From: Dillenia suffruticosa | Lineage: Eukaryota; Streptophyta; Magnoliopsida; Dilleniales; Dilleniaceae | DNA: 64,000 nt | NCBI GenBank assembly: GCA_033439265.1 | Contig: JAVTVX010000024.1 | Span: 7,981,001-8,045,000, forward strand | Reading direction: 5' to 3' | Shown here: in pieces, positions 48,244-60,916 of the stretch | How the letters are laid out: every line of letters starts with the position of its first letter | Numbering within the stretch: position 1 is the stretch's first letter | Translations under genes and position numbers: made by a program | Notes under the pieces: generated by a model | Seen by the model: only the letters and a program-made list of their open reading frames with translations | Told to the model about the DNA's origin: nothing | The model's database searches: none

Positions 48244-51200
48244 TTCCCCCTCAAGTTTGGCGAATAGATATCTATGGAGCCTAATTTGCTGAGAATATTT
48301 TACATGTGACTTGTCGTAATTCCTTTGGTAAAAATATCAGCAAACTGTTCATTACTCTTCACGTGAGGAGTGACTATGGTCTTATTTTCAACCTTTTGGC
48401 GAACGAAATGACAATCGATTTCAATATGTTTTGTTCTCTCATGAAAGATAGGATTAGAAACAATATGAATAGCAGATTGATTGTCGCAAAAGAGTTTGAT
48501 AGAGGAAATGACTAGAAATCTCAATTCTTCAACTAGAGCTTTTAGCCAAATGATCTCGCTAGTTGCTGCTGCCATGGCTCAGTACTCAGATTCTGCACTT
48601 GATCTTGAAACTACAGATTATTTCTTACTCTTCCAAGATACGAGATTCCCACCAACAAATATGCAATAACCTGTGGTGGATCTTCTATCCATTGAATCTC
48701 CGGCCCGATCCGTATCACAATAGCCCATAATTTCTGAACTTTGATTATTTTTCATACAGATTCCTCTCCCGGGAGACCCTTTAAGATACCTAAGAATCCT
48801 TTCAACTGCCTTCCAATGACATACTTTAGAAGCATGCATGTACCGACCGATTTGACTCACAGCATATGCAATGTCGGGTCTGGTGATAGTTAGGTAAATG
48901 AGCTTCACGACGAGTCTCTGGTACCTTTGTATATCTGTGAAAGGTTGATCGGCATCTTTTTCTTTATCAGAGGTTGAGATAGGGCTAATCGCTGGTTTTA
49001 CTCCCAATTTACCTATCTCCTACAAAAGATCAAGAGTATACTTTCTTTGGGATAGGACAAACCCCTTATGAGAGTAGGCAAGTTCTATTACTAAAAAATA
49101 CTTTAGTAACCCTAAATCTTTAACTTCAAAACTAGATCTAAGAAAATTTCTAATTTAATCAATTTGACTGATATCGCTTCCGGTAACAATGATATCATCA
49201 ACGTATATGAGCACAATAGTGATTTTTTCATTATCAAATTTAGTAAATAAACAGGAATCACTATTGTATTTTTTAAAGTTGTAACTAAGAAGCGCAGAGC
49301 TTAGTTTTGCATACTAGGCCCGAGGAGATTGTTTGAGACCGTAGATAGTTTTCTTCAGTCTGCACACTCGTCCTTCATGACTTTGATTAAGCTCTTGAGG
49401 TAGATACATGTAGACCTTCTCTTCTAACTCCCCTTGTAAGAAGGCATTTTTTACGTCCATCTGGTATATTGGCCAACTCCTATTGGGGCAAGAGACAAGA
49501 GAACCCTTATAGTATTTATTTTTGCTACAGGTGCAAAGGTCTCCGTATAATCACTCCATAAGTCTGGGTAAATCCTTTAACTACAAGTTTAGCCTTATAA
49601 CGATCAATTGAACCGTCACTTTTATATTTAATCTTATAAACTCATTTGCATCTGACTGCTTTCTTTTCTCTTGGGAGAGTCGTTTTTTTCCAAGTTTTGT
49701 TCTTTGTGAGAGCATCTATCTCTTCTTTCATTGCTTTCCTTCATTCTGGGTGATCATTGGCCTCATTGAAATTTCTAGGCTCCTGTATTTGATCAATGCC
49801 ACTCAAGAATGCTTGGTAACTTGAGGAAACATTAGTGGTAGTATAATAGTCAGGAATAGGATAAGATGTGATCTCAGAGAGGTAGTGTTCCCATCTTGAT
49901 GGAGAAAATCTTAGCCTTGTTGATCTTCTGAGTGGTGGTGGAGATGATGGCGAATTATTAGACTCTTCATTTACTTCTAAAGGAAGTAAGTCTTTTTGGG
50001 TTTTGTCTCCCCCTTGCTCCCTACTTTCTTCAGTTTTGAAGGAGCTTCTATCTTCCCTTTGCTCAGAATTTTCTGGTGATCTTCTCTGTTGCTCTTGTTC
50101 TGGATTTTCCTCTTCATTAGATTAACAAGAGGGATTGCTAATTTCTTTTGGAGTCAACAAGAAAACTTGTAAATTTTCTTTTTATGGTGTTCTTGTTTTG
50201 CTTATATCTGCAAAATAGAACTCATTTTCTATATATATCACATCTTTTGATGTGTATATTTTGTTAGTCGTAGGATCATAACATATATAACCCTTTTGAA
50301 ATGATCCATATCCTATGAAAACACACCGTCTCCCCTTTTTATCCAATTTATTTCTAAATTGTTCTTATATATGTACATAACATTTGCATCCAAACACTTT
50401 TAAGTGAGTAATATTTGGTTTAGTCTTAGTGAGGACTTTTAAGGGAGATTTTTCTTGGAGTATCCTAGTGGGTAAGTGATTAATTAGATGAGCGGTAGTA
50501 CTAATTGCATCGCTCTAAAAAATTTTAGGCATGTTAGCATAGAACATGATTATTCTTGCTACATCAAGTAAATGTCGATTTTTCCTTTCAGCTATTCCAT
50601 TTTGTTGGGGGGTATATGGACATGAGGTTTGGTGGATTATTCCATTTTCTTCTAGGAAAGTTGTGAATGCATGATTCATATATTCCCCCCCATTGTCGGT
50701 ACTAAATATTTTTATATTTGCATTATATTGTTTAGTGGTATAATTGTAGAAATTTTTAAATGTTTTGAATGCTTGTGCTTTTGAAGTGAGCATATATACC
50801 CATGTGTATCTAATCTTGTGATCGATAAAAGATATGAAATATTTAAAATTTCGTCTAGATATTACAAGAGATGTCCAAATATCAAAATGTACAAAATTAA
50901 AAATATTTTTATAAATTGTTTCCAAAATCAGATAATGCGTTCAAGTTTCTTTTCCAAAAATAGAAGATTCACAATATCTATCTTCACAATTTTTTATTGG
51001 AAATAGGTATTTCAAAACTTGTTTATTAGGATGTCATAATCTAGTATGCTACAAAATATAATTTTCTTCTTGAAATGCCGTGTGTACATGATTATCTTGA
51101 TTCAAAAAATATAGGTTGTTTCTCCTGAATCCCCTACCAATCACTTGGTTCGTTTTGAAATCCTGAAAAACAATGGTATCAGGATCAAATATAACTTTAC

Positions 51201-52399
51201 AATGTTGATTTTTAGTAATTTGACTAATAGACATAAGATTTGATGAAATTTTGGGAACATATAAAGTATTAGAGTTTTTTCCAAAAATATTAATTTCTCC
51301 GAATTCTCTTACATTCAAATTATTTTCATTAGCGACCTTGATTGTATTATGATGTGGAAGAGATTTTAGTTTTTTAAATTTCTTTTTGTCCCTAACATAT
51401 GATGATCGCAATCAGAATCTACTAACCAATCTTGAAAATTTAGAGTTGAGTTTAAGCAAATACTTGGATTAGTCGTTACTTGCTTGAGCAGCACTTTTGA
51501 AACGATATTTTCGATTGTTGACTCAAGTGCTGCATTTTGGGCCATGTTGGAGGAGACTTGTCCATTTCTTTTCAAGTGCTCAAGTTTCAGGCGATGATGG
51601 AGAAACCAACATTTTTCTTGTGAATGATTAAGTTTTTTGCAGTAAGCACATACATTTTTGGCCATGTGTTGCACCTTGTTGGCTACTTGCCCTTCTGTAA
51701 TTGAATTGAAACCATACCCTTCTACTTTGGATCGGCAAGCATTCTCAAGAGTCATACTCACTTCTGCTCATTAGATCATGGATCTCACTTCTTGGTAGGA
51801 AGGAAAATCCTTCATTCGAAAGATTTCTTAACAAACATGTGCGAATTACTCTCCAAGAGAAATGAGAAGTCCAAAGGACTTGTCTTCATCCTCTCTTTTT
51901 TGTAAAATTTTGAGGTCGGTTGTGATCAGCCTCAAAATTTTGATTTCATTCCAAAAATCTTCATATTCGCCAAATAGTTGTGAGTGCATCTTCTCATCTT
52001 TCTTGATATTGGCAATTCGCCTCTTTACCTCGAACACTCTTCCTAAATTCAACTCTTACCCATAAAGATTGTACATTTGATCCCAAAGAGCTTTAGAGTT
52101 TGGAGAGCAAATGACCATAGTTTTATGAATTTGATCCATAGAACTTGTGAGTAGGATGAACACTTGGTCATCCCTCATTTTCCATTCTTCGAATATTGGA
52201 TCTGACTCATCAAAAGGGTCCTTTATAATATAACCCAAGAGATTTCTTGAGTTTAAAGATCTCTTAATATGAGCAACCTATTGGAAATAATTTGAAGAGG
52301 TAAGAAGAATGGAAAATAATGATTGTGAAAAAGAACTCATTTGAAAAGAATGATCTCCTTACCTCAAAGAGAAAGGATTCGAAATTTGCTCTGATACCA

Positions 52400-52907
52400 T
52401 GTTGAAAAATTACAAGAGAAGAATGAAGAAAATAATATAAATTACTAAAAAAATATTACAAGAGAAGAGAGAAAACTAATTATAAGAGAGAAAATTGTCT
52501 CTACTTGCTTAATTATAAAATGTGGAAAGGGATCCTATTTATACAAAAAACTAACCATTAAAGAAAAGGAAAAAAATCACAATAAAATTGATAAAGAGAA
52601 AAATAAAGTCAATATTCTAAATTTATAGTGATTGAATAAATCAATCATTAAATAAATCAACTAAATATATAATAATTGAGTAAATCAATCTGAATAATTG
52701 ATTAAGCCAACCAAATATATATAATTGATCAAATTAATTGTAATGATTAATTCAATCATAATAATCGATTAAATCAATTATTATGATTGAATGGTTGATA
52801 ATTGATTAGGTCAATCATAATGATTGATTAAATCAATCATAATGATTGACTAAATCAATCATAATGATCGACTAAATCAATTAATATTATTTGAATTTAT
52901 TTTAACA
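52400..52907 (-). repeat. 5' LTR of copia 3
   Basis: 508 bp, same ends as 47786-48243. It has an extra aatcataatgatcgacta unit (about 52857-52878) and a local duplication near 52420-52470. A TATA-like stretch lies near 52540. Confidence 0.9.
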
Positions 52908-52912
52908 ACAAT

Positions 52913-53651
52913 AACTGCAACCAAAACCTGAATTCCAACAATTGGGATCAACTATTTAAGAGACAAATATGAAAAAAATTAAAAAAAAAACAAAACAAAA
53001 CCAAACAAAAATAAAAACAAACTTTGGTTGATGGTTCATTGAATGAATATTATCTCATGGCATTGCCTCCTAAAATTAAGATGATGGAAGTTTTTAGCAA
53101 CCTTGTGATTACGGTGATTTCAGAATATGATTGAAGGAGTAGGTACCTAAAGTATTCTCTTCTTGTAAATCTCTTGGTGTCACATTTATTATTTATTTAT
53201 TTCTCTCATCACCTAAAGTATTCTCTTCTTGTAAATCTCTTGGTGTCACATTTATTATTTATTTTTTTCTCTCATCTGGTCTCAGACTAGAAGAAATGGG
53301 GTTTAGGTTGGAGACAGACATAAAATTTTCCAACAAATAAGCATAATCCTGATCAAATAGATATCATGTAAAGACAGAGTTGCGACCGGCAATTAGCCAG
53401 AGGGAGAGGTTTATTGTCAAGTGGGAAAATAGAACTTTAAAAGGTTTTATAAAATCCTTTATTTAATTATTGTACTCTGCTTGAACATAGCAAACGTAAC
53501 ATGAGCTTAAATTTCAAGGTCTCGGGAAATGTTAATTTGCAAATGTGGGGTTTTAGGATTTTCAAGGAATTTATGATATAACTCATGCAAACAACTTATA
53601 AATCAGATTTGTCACTCTCAAAAATTTCGAAGAAAATGAGGGATATATATT
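52913..53651. other. Unassigned DNA, probable D2HGDH intron remnant
   Basis: No gene recognised. It contains a local tandem duplication of about 62 bp at 53148-53275 (the block cacctaaagtattctc appears twice). Confidence 0.5.
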
Positions 53652-53747
53652 AGGTTCCCTCTTTTAGATATTTTAGACATTTTAATTACAGGTGAAAAAA
53701 TAAAAAAGGACAAGCAAAAAATTTAAACAGACGGGTTCTAAATTGAA
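53652..53747 (+). repeat. Fragment of the 2.37-kb tandem unit
   Basis: Matches 59337-59432 (and 61713-61808), breaking off exactly where the hAT sequence begins (ttctaaattgaa | ccggcccgg). It shows that the hAT element lies within the tandem array. Confidence 0.8.
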
Positions 53748-56700
53748 CCGGCCCGGCCCGCTGAACCGGAACCGGGGCCGGGGCCGGGGCCGGTGCACAC
53801 CGGGCCGGGCCGGTTCGGCCCGAATTTTTTTTAATTGTCTTTTTTTAACTCTTTTTTTTTGTAACTCCATTTTTTTATTTTACTGTATTTTTATAACTCC
53901 ATTTTTTTTAACTTTATTGCTGTTTTTTTTTACTCTCTTGTAATGATTTATTTCTTCATTTTGTTTTTTTAATTCACTTTTTATAAAAAAATAAATTAAA
54001 AATTAGAGATACAAAATTTTTAAAGTGGTTTCACCGAATTCGGTGTACGTCCACTGCCAAACTCATCAATTGAATTTTAAAATTCACTCATTTTTTTGTT
54101 ACATTATTTTGATTTTTACATCACTTTAATTTTTTTTCTATTTACAATAATTTTTATACAAAAAAATTATTATTATTATTATTATTCTTATTCTTTTACT
54201 TCTTGTTCATCATCTTCTCAGGTCTTGATGAATCCTTACACTATTTTTTCTGTATCATTCCAATCTTTAATACAAATTAAGGTTTTTAAAGTGTCATTTG
54301 CTAAATTGGTATATTTCTCGATTAACACGCAACCACCTGCACTAAAAGTATTTTCCGATGGCACTGTGGATACCGGAGGGGTTAGTACATTTTTAGTCAC
54401 TCAGACCAAAATTGGATAATACGATACATTATTTTTCCACCAATCTAATATGTCATATAAATCTGTATTATCAAAACTTTCTAATTTAGACATTTGTTTA
54501 TATAAAAATAATTCATTAAATGATGATGATAAAATTTTTTGTTTTTTTCCTAACATGTGTAAGGGATTAAATGAAAATGAAAATGATTGAATGCTATTAC
54601 TATTGCTACTACCTACATTATTAGTATTTAAATTATTATATTCCTTTTTATATATTTCAAAATTGTTTGTAAAGTATAAATGTTTGTTATTTTAAAAAAT
54701 GTGGGTTAATAGACACTTCTAATAGAAAAGTTTGTGCAAAATAATTTATTAACATTTCAGCACGTTCAACGTTAACACGTGGATCTAATGCACTTACAAC
54801 TACATATAAAATTGAAATTTTTTTATAATATTTTAAAACTTTTGTTTTCATAGAAAGAACAATTTTACCAAATATTTCTTCATTTTCAAATTCATTAAAT
54901 ATATAAATAATTTTACAAAAATTTGGTAATATTAAATGAATAGTTGGATAATAATATTTGAAAAATAAATTTGTATATAAATAAAAAATTTTCAATAATT
55001 TAGTAAGTATATATACAAAATCGAAAGTGGTATTAACAATAAAACCATATTCGCAATTTGAATTTACAAATTTAATTAAAATATTTTTAAAAAAAAGTAT
55101 ACCTTATAACATATTATATGTTGAATTCCACCTGATATCACATTTCATTTTAAATTTTTTATATTTTTTATTATGTAACATACATAATTGTCTCATTTCT
55201 TAGGTTTTAGCAGAAAAATTTCTTATTTGATAAATTAAATTGTGAATAGAATTTTAAAATAGTTATTCCATTGCTAAATTATTCTTAACACATAAATTAA
55301 TTATATGGTATGCACGTCTGACATGAAAAAAATTTCCATTTAAAATTATTTTTAAAAAATTTTTTAAACTATTAACTACAATAGTATTAATCAAAATATT
55401 ATCAAATAAAATAGAAAAAATTTTATCACTTATTCTATAGTCATAAACAATATTTAAAATTATTCTAATTATATGAGTACCGGAATTTGAAAATTTCCAA
55501 CGTTGAAAAATTAAAATTCATTTTTTTAAAAAACCAAAAATTATTTATCCAATGACATGTTATTACAATATAATATTTCTTTTTATACTCATTTTTTCAA
55601 CTATCCGAAATTAATGAAAATTTACAATCACTAGTCATAAATTGTGTAATTATACCATTTTTAATTCTTGATATCTATCTAATAATCTCCTCCTACTGGA
55701 TCTTCCATTACTTTTTTATAAGCGGGTTGTAAATATTTTTATAGAATACGGAACATGCAACTATGTTAAGTGATAATTTTTTTCTTGTTACCTATTCTAT
55801 TTGTCCAATTTTTTCTTTATCTGAATTATATTTAAATGTACCATTTATATTACCTCCCCTTGTAGCAATTTGTGTTTATCTTACTTGTGGTAATTTATTT
55901 AGATGATTATTAACTAAGTGTTTTCTAAGTATGTCTACCCCCAACGCTTCAAAAATTTATATTTTTGATAACAAATTTTACAAATTGTTTTTTGTTTATT
56001 ATTTTTTTTTTCTCAAAAAATATTCATATATTAATATCATATTTTTTAGTCCGTATTGTATTACATTCTGTGTTACTAGGGTCAGTTTCTTCCAAAAGAT
56101 TTTCAATATTTATATTATCGAGAATTTTATCTTGAAAAAAAATGGAGGAAGAGGAGATTGTTGAGAAAATTGGGAAGAGTGTGTTTCGATCATTTTATTA
56201 AAAAATTAAGAATAAATTTTCAAAATAAAATATACGATTAAATTCTCAAAAGAAAATTTAAGATTAAATTTATAAAAAAAAAATTAAAGATTTAATTTTT
56301 AAAAAAAAAGTAATACAAATGCAAAAAAATAAAGATGCAAAAAAATTAAATATACTGAATTAACGGATATCGTAGTTGTTTTTCACAAAATCTTGAATTT
56401 GAACTCCCAACCTTGAAATATTACCAAATTTTGATCAAGGCCATGGAAAATTTGTAATCATTCTTTCTCCACTTAGACCGTTCTGTAGCAAGAGCACCAT
56501 AAAAGTTTCCAGGTAAAAGGTGGAGTTTGTCTGTTATCGCTTAAATACCTCTTTTATTCGACAATTAGTTACCCCCAGACATAACTTTTCTAGACATGCT
56601 ATACCGTTGCATACTGAGTCAATAGGTTTCACAAAATTTAGAATACAAATTTGAGAATATATTTAATGAAAATGTGTTTAATGAATAAAATGGTGGAAAT

Positions 56701-57246
56701 ATAGATAATGGTGGAAATGATAATGGAAATAGTGTAGAAATTGATGAAAATAGTATAGAAAATGGTAATGGAAATGGTATAGAAAATTGTAAAAATTGTG
56801 AAAATGAAATGATAATGGAAATAATAATGAAAATTGAGAGAATATAGTAATATTGAGAGTATATAGATATGAGAGAGAGATATTTTATTGTAGAGATTTT
56901 GAAAATGGGGTGTAAGGTATTTATAAGAAATTTTTTGACCTTATGAACCAAAATAATCTCAAAACTAGTCGTTTTATAACTGTTAGGAGGGGTTAAATTG
57001 AAAAAAATTTATAAAAAAAAGGAGCTTGCAGGAATCGTTGGAACTGGCCGGGCCGGGTGGGTTCCGGGCCCAGGCCAGTTCTGTGACCGGTTCCCGGTTT
57101 TAAAAGAGGTCGAATCGGCCCAGACCATTACAGTACCCTATTCAGGTCGGGTCGGGTTATTATAGTTTCGGTCCGATTCACAAGTCAGGCTTTTTCTGGT
57201 CCGGTTGGGTCGATTTTTTGATCAAATCTATCCGGACTCATCTCTA
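53748..57246 (-). mobile_element. hAT transposon 2, truncated at one end
   Basis: Reverse-orientation relative of 8176-11887. The right-hand terminus is intact (TAGAGATGAGTCCGG on the minus strand, ending 57246). The left side starts directly in the GC-rich ccgg repeats with no terminal repeat. Compared with tandem unit 2, 407 bp (59433-59839) are missing at this junction, so one deletion seems to have removed both the left hAT end and adjacent unit sequence. Sub-terminal GC-rich repeats lie at 53748-53822 and 57030-57235. Confidence 0.88.
54090..56170 (-). pseudogene. hAT transposase 2, broken
   Basis: Read leftward on the minus strand: BED-finger remnant near 55.99-55.89 kb, then the core with CDTRWNS-like sequence near 55.13 kb (now damaged), then a 102-codon frame at 54995-54687 (YYPTIHLILPNFCKII, SALDPRVNVERAEMLI) and the dimerisation domain near 54.42-54.24 kb. 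It is more decayed than the transposase at 9568-11328, with many stops and frame changes. Confidence 0.82.
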
Positions 57247-57540
57247 GGCAGCTTTTATGAGCACATACTTTTTTTCCTGCCTTCACCGTATACTGGCTTT
57301 TGATTTCTCGCTTTATTTAATGCATCCTTGTAATGTGTGCATCAATGTTTATTTATATGTTTTCTCTGGTAGTCACTAAAAGGAACTTAATATTGGAAGT
57401 CAACCAAGATACAAAGTTCTGGACAGATTAACAAAGACTATAATAGTTGTACACAAACTTATGTATGACTCTTTACCATGGTGAGTAAATGTTGCATTAT
57501 TGCAGATAATATGCTAAATAATGTTTATTGCATGTGACGG

Positions 57541-57636
57541 CTTCTTAAGCATTTAGGAGTTCAAAATCCTCTTGCCTCCAATACTTAACTTCGATGCTCT
57601 GATAGAGACAACAGGAAGTGATGAATCCTCGCATAG
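57541..57636 (+). pseudogene. D2HGDH: D2HGDH exon a, unit 1
   Basis: Encodes LKHLGVQNPLAS in one frame, then a frame change, then FDALIETTGSDESSHR before the donor gtactt. It corresponds to the enzyme segment after the AMDL of exon 47201-47281. The frameshift lies between the two readable parts, near 57580-57592, with a TAA in the first frame. Confidence 0.68.
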
Positions 57637-57903
57637 GTACTTCTTGCTGTGTTTTTTATATTTAGTTTTTATCCACATTCTTCGCCATGGTTATTAGTTT
57701 AGAGGATTTTGGATGTCGTAGGGAAGCTAAGCTATTATGAAATAGTGCCAAAATGTCCAACTGGATGTAGAGAATTGCTATGATTATCAAAAATAGCCCC
57801 ATGCTTTTGTTCTGTCTTAGGCAACATGTTTGTTACTTTTTTCTTCTCTTTTATACTTATTTATGGTCTTGCAATAGAGGCCTTCAAAGCTTATCTATTG
57901 AAG

Positions 57904-58111
57904 TTTTTTTTTTTCTTTTTTGTGGTCCTCTAGACTTGGTCTACCGTTAAGTATCTGAAGATTTGTTCTGCCTAATTTCGGCCGAGCTGTTATCGGGTCT
58001 CAATAGAGAGAGAGCTCTCCTAACGTCATTTTTTGCCATGACCAAAACTCGATTCCCGATTCTTGGTGTGAGGTACTAATACCTTTCCCACTAAACCAAC
58101 GAACCATTGGT
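57904..58111 (-). mobile_element. tRNA-derived SINE, copy 2
   Basis: Minus-strand member of the family at 3901-4101. A box ttggtttagtggg and B box ggaatcgagtt, a shared core around aaaatgacgttaggaga, shared end accaagt, and an A-rich tail (poly-T at 57904-57914). The target duplication cttatctattgaag is perfect at 57890-57903 and 58112-58125. Units 2 and 3 have the uninterrupted site (cttatctattgcag at about 60479 and 62855), which proves the insertion and its boundaries. Confidence 0.96.
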
Positions 58112-58440
58112 CTTATCTATTGAAGTTTGTGAAAAGGGTTTGAATGGCTTTCTTCTTCGGTTGTTGCCCTCTTCCTTAATGTTGTGATAATTTAATCTCT
58201 TTTAGGGAGGATTTCTTATTTTCTTTATGTAAATTCGTCCCTCTTCATCGGTGATAATGTTTTTTGTTCCATCAAAACATACACAAGGATATTTTATAAA
58301 AGTTATAAAAGAAAATGCCTTTAATGTATATATCGCAATTCTTTAGTCAATCGATGGGGGTATTGAAAGCGGGGCGTATCATTTGGCTGACACCATCTCC
58401 ATATATTTCCCATGTTTTGATTATATCATGATGTTTATTG

Positions 58441-58540
58441 AGAGAAGCTTGAGGCTTTCTTACTTCAATCGAGGGAGCATGGATTGATCTCTGATGGTGT
58501 TCTTGCACAAGACATTAACCGAGCCTCTTCGTTTTGGTGC
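58441..58540 (+). pseudogene. D2HGDH: D2HGDH exon b, unit 1
   Basis: Open throughout. EKLEAFLLQSREHGLISDGV then LAQDINRASSFWC, a good match to the conserved plant D2HGDH region around SDGVxAQDINxASSFW. The AG before the exon reads ttattg here (ttatag in units 2 and 3), so the acceptor is lost. The donor gtatga is kept. Confidence 0.72.
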
Positions 58541-58828
58541 GTATGACAGCTTTACCGGATTATTTTGACAATGTTGAAAATGATTTGAGTGAGTTCACCA
58601 AATACTTTTAGTTCACATAAAACATGAGTTGAGCTTGAATTAGAGATTGCCCAACTCATTTGGTTTATGAGCCGACTTGATGTATATAAATACATATATG
58701 TATATTAAACTTCAGTGTTAATATATTTGTAAATTTGGTCCTATGGGCCGATGATAGGTATATATCTAGCAAGGATAGCCTAGCCAGGGTAATTGCCTGG
58801 CGGTGGATATAGCCAGAGTACTATCAAT

Positions 58829-59135
58829 AAACATTTTCTTTATAATTATACACCAGATGAGTGAAAGCATTTACTTGCTAATTATTTGTGAATTCCTAAC
58901 TCATGCTAAATTGCTTCTAGTTGCATATAAATTAGTGAACTCTTTTCCATTAAAAATAAAATCATGTAAAATTTCTAAATAAAAGTATTTTTTAAAATCA
59001 ATAAAATAGTCTCTATCAATTTATTTGAAAATTCACGCAAATAACACGCAATTATAATGACAGAGAAAAAACTCCAAAGAATTAGCAAGTAAATGCTTTT
59101 TGTGTATTTAGTGTACAACTATAAAGAAAATGTTT
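58829..59135 (+). mobile_element. MITE-like element, unit 1
   Basis: 307 bp with terminal inverted repeats of about 55 bp; same element as 42462-42769 in opposite orientation. It is repeated at 61205-61511 and 63581-63887 as part of the tandem array. Confidence 0.6.
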
Positions 59136-60133
59136 AGCTCCAAGAATGATTTAACGGTCACAATTCTTTTTTTCTCAAAAAAAAAAAGAAAAATGTTTAT
59201 ATACAATATAAAAGTGATTCGATTGATGGCTTATTTGGAATTTGTTAATTTATGATGTTCAGTTTATAATAGACCGAGAAAGGGTGAAACCTTCATAGTT
59301 TGCTAAAGATTTTTGGCTAGAACATGTAGCTTGAGAAGGTTCCCTCTTTTAGATATTTTAGACATTTAGATTACAGGGGAAAAAATAATAAAGGACAAGC
59401 AAAAATTTTAAAGGGACGGGTTCTAAATTGAAAAATGACCAATAGTTCAAATATTTATTTAGATGTATTCTATTTTATCATGCACTCTCTCTCTCCCTCT
59501 CTATTTTATTATTATGAGATTTCAATCAGCTTGTATTATCATGTATACAAGCAATAGTAATATAAGAAAGAGAATGGAATGTATTTACACTAATTTTTGC
59601 GTGTCACGAGATGTTTGAGCATACTGAACATTCCTTAAAAATGTGGGAAAATGACGAATTGCTTATAATCTGTAATCTTGCTTTGGGCAAGTATGTGTCT
59701 GATTGCATTCTTCATTAGGTTTGCCGTATATGAGTTGGGGATTTCAGTCCTTAATGGAAGGGTTTCGCCTACATCCTTTTAAAGTTTTGGTTCTCTTTCC
59801 CCCACAGAATGGACTGCTGCACTGGACTTCTTTGCTGCCGGCAGCTTTTATGAGCACATACTTTTTTTCCTGCCTTCACCGTATACCAGCTTTCGATTTC
59901 TTGCTTTATTTAATGCACCCTTGTAATGTGTGCATCAATGTTTATTTATATGTTTTCTGTGTTAGTCACTAAAAGGACCTTAATATTGGAAGTCAACCAA
60001 GATACAAAGTTCTGGACATATTAACAGAGACTATAATATTTGTACACAAACTTATGTATGACTCTTTACCATGGTGAGTAAAAGTTGCATTATTGCAGAT
60101 AATATGCTAAATAATGTTTATTGCATGTGACGG

Positions 60134-60229
60134 CTTCTTAAGCATTTAGGAGTTCAAAATCCTCTTGCCTCCATTACTTAACTTCGTTGCTCTCATAGAG
60201 ACAACAGGAAGTGATGAATCCTCGCATAG
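60134..60229 (+). pseudogene. D2HGDH: D2HGDH exon a, unit 2
   Basis: As in unit 1, with the same kind of frame break (LKHLGVQNPLAS, then NFVALIETTGSDESSHR in another frame). The break is shared by all units, so it predates the tandem duplication. Confidence 0.66.
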
Positions 60230-60810
60230 GTACTTCTTGCTGTGTTTTTATATTTAGTTTTTATCCACATGCTTCGCAATGGTCATTAGTTTACAGGATT
60301 CGGAATTCGTAGGGAAGCTAAGCTATTATGAAATAGTGCCAAAATGTCCAATTGGATGTAGAGAATTGCTATGATTATCAAAAATAGCCCCATGCTTTTG
60401 TTCTGTCTTAGGCAACATGTTTTTTACTTTTTTCTCTTTTATACTTATTTATGGTCTTGCAATAGAGGCCTTCAAAGCTTATCTATTGCAGTTTGTGAAA
60501 AGGGATTGAACGGCTTTCTTCTTCAGTGGTTGCCCTCTTCCTTAATGTTGTGATAATTTAATCTTTTTTAGGGAGGATTTCTTATTTTCTTTTATGTAAA
60601 TTCGTCCCTCTTCATCAGTGATAATGTTTTTTGTTCCATCAAAACATACACAAGGATATTTTATAAAAGTTATAAAAGAAAATGCCTTTAATGTATATAT
60701 CGCAATTCTTTAGTTTCAATCGATGGGGGTATTGAAAGCGGGGGCGTATCATTTGGCTGGCACCATCTCCATATATTTCCCATGTTTTGATTATATCATG
60801 ATGTTTATAG

Positions 60811-60916
60811 AGAGAAGCTTGAGGCTTAGGCTCTCTTACTTCAATCGAGGGAGCATGGATTGATCTCTGATTGTGTTCTTGCACAAGACATTAACCGAGC
60901 CTCTTCGTTTTGGTGC
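60811..60916 (+). pseudogene. D2HGDH: D2HGDH exon b, unit 2
   Basis: The acceptor ttatag is intact and joins exon a in phase. A 6-base insertion (taggct) relative to unit 1 places an in-frame TAG right after EKLEA. SDG reads SDC, and the donor gtatga has become catatga. The unit is non-functional. Confidence 0.68.

Larger units (their letters stand above)
47786..52907 (-). mobile_element. Ty1/copia retroelement 3, both LTRs present
   Basis: A 5.1-kb copia fossil on the minus strand with a near-perfect 5-bp target duplication (acgat at 47781-47785, acaat at 52908-52912). A primer-binding site of the tggtatcagagc type lies at 52388-52399, and a polypurine tract is next to the 47.8-48.2 kb LTR. 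In transcription order: gag (about 52.24-51.8 kb), CCHC knuckle (about 51.6 kb, CAYCKKLNHSQEKC), pre-integrase and integrase (51.4-50.5 kb), a variable Ser-rich linker (50.2-49.8 kb), reverse transcriptase (49.75-48.9 kb) and RNase H (48.9-48.3 kb). It is broken at several places, though less so than copia 1. The LTRs differ by a few percent by eye, so it is the youngest of the three copia fossils. Confidence 0.94.
57247..59839 (+). repeat. Tandem unit 1 (D2HGDH-bearing)
   Basis: First full unit of a head-to-tail array. 2593 bp here, or 2371 bp without the SINE and its 14-bp duplication. It contains two D2HGDH exon remnants, a SINE and repeat R3. It is visibly more diverged from units 2 and 3 than those are from each other. 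Confidence 0.9.

Noticed and set aside
59703-59972. 89-codon frame repeated identically at 62079-62348
   Set aside because: Identity reflects the young tandem duplication. No motif, and it overlaps intron-like sequence of the D2HGDH array.
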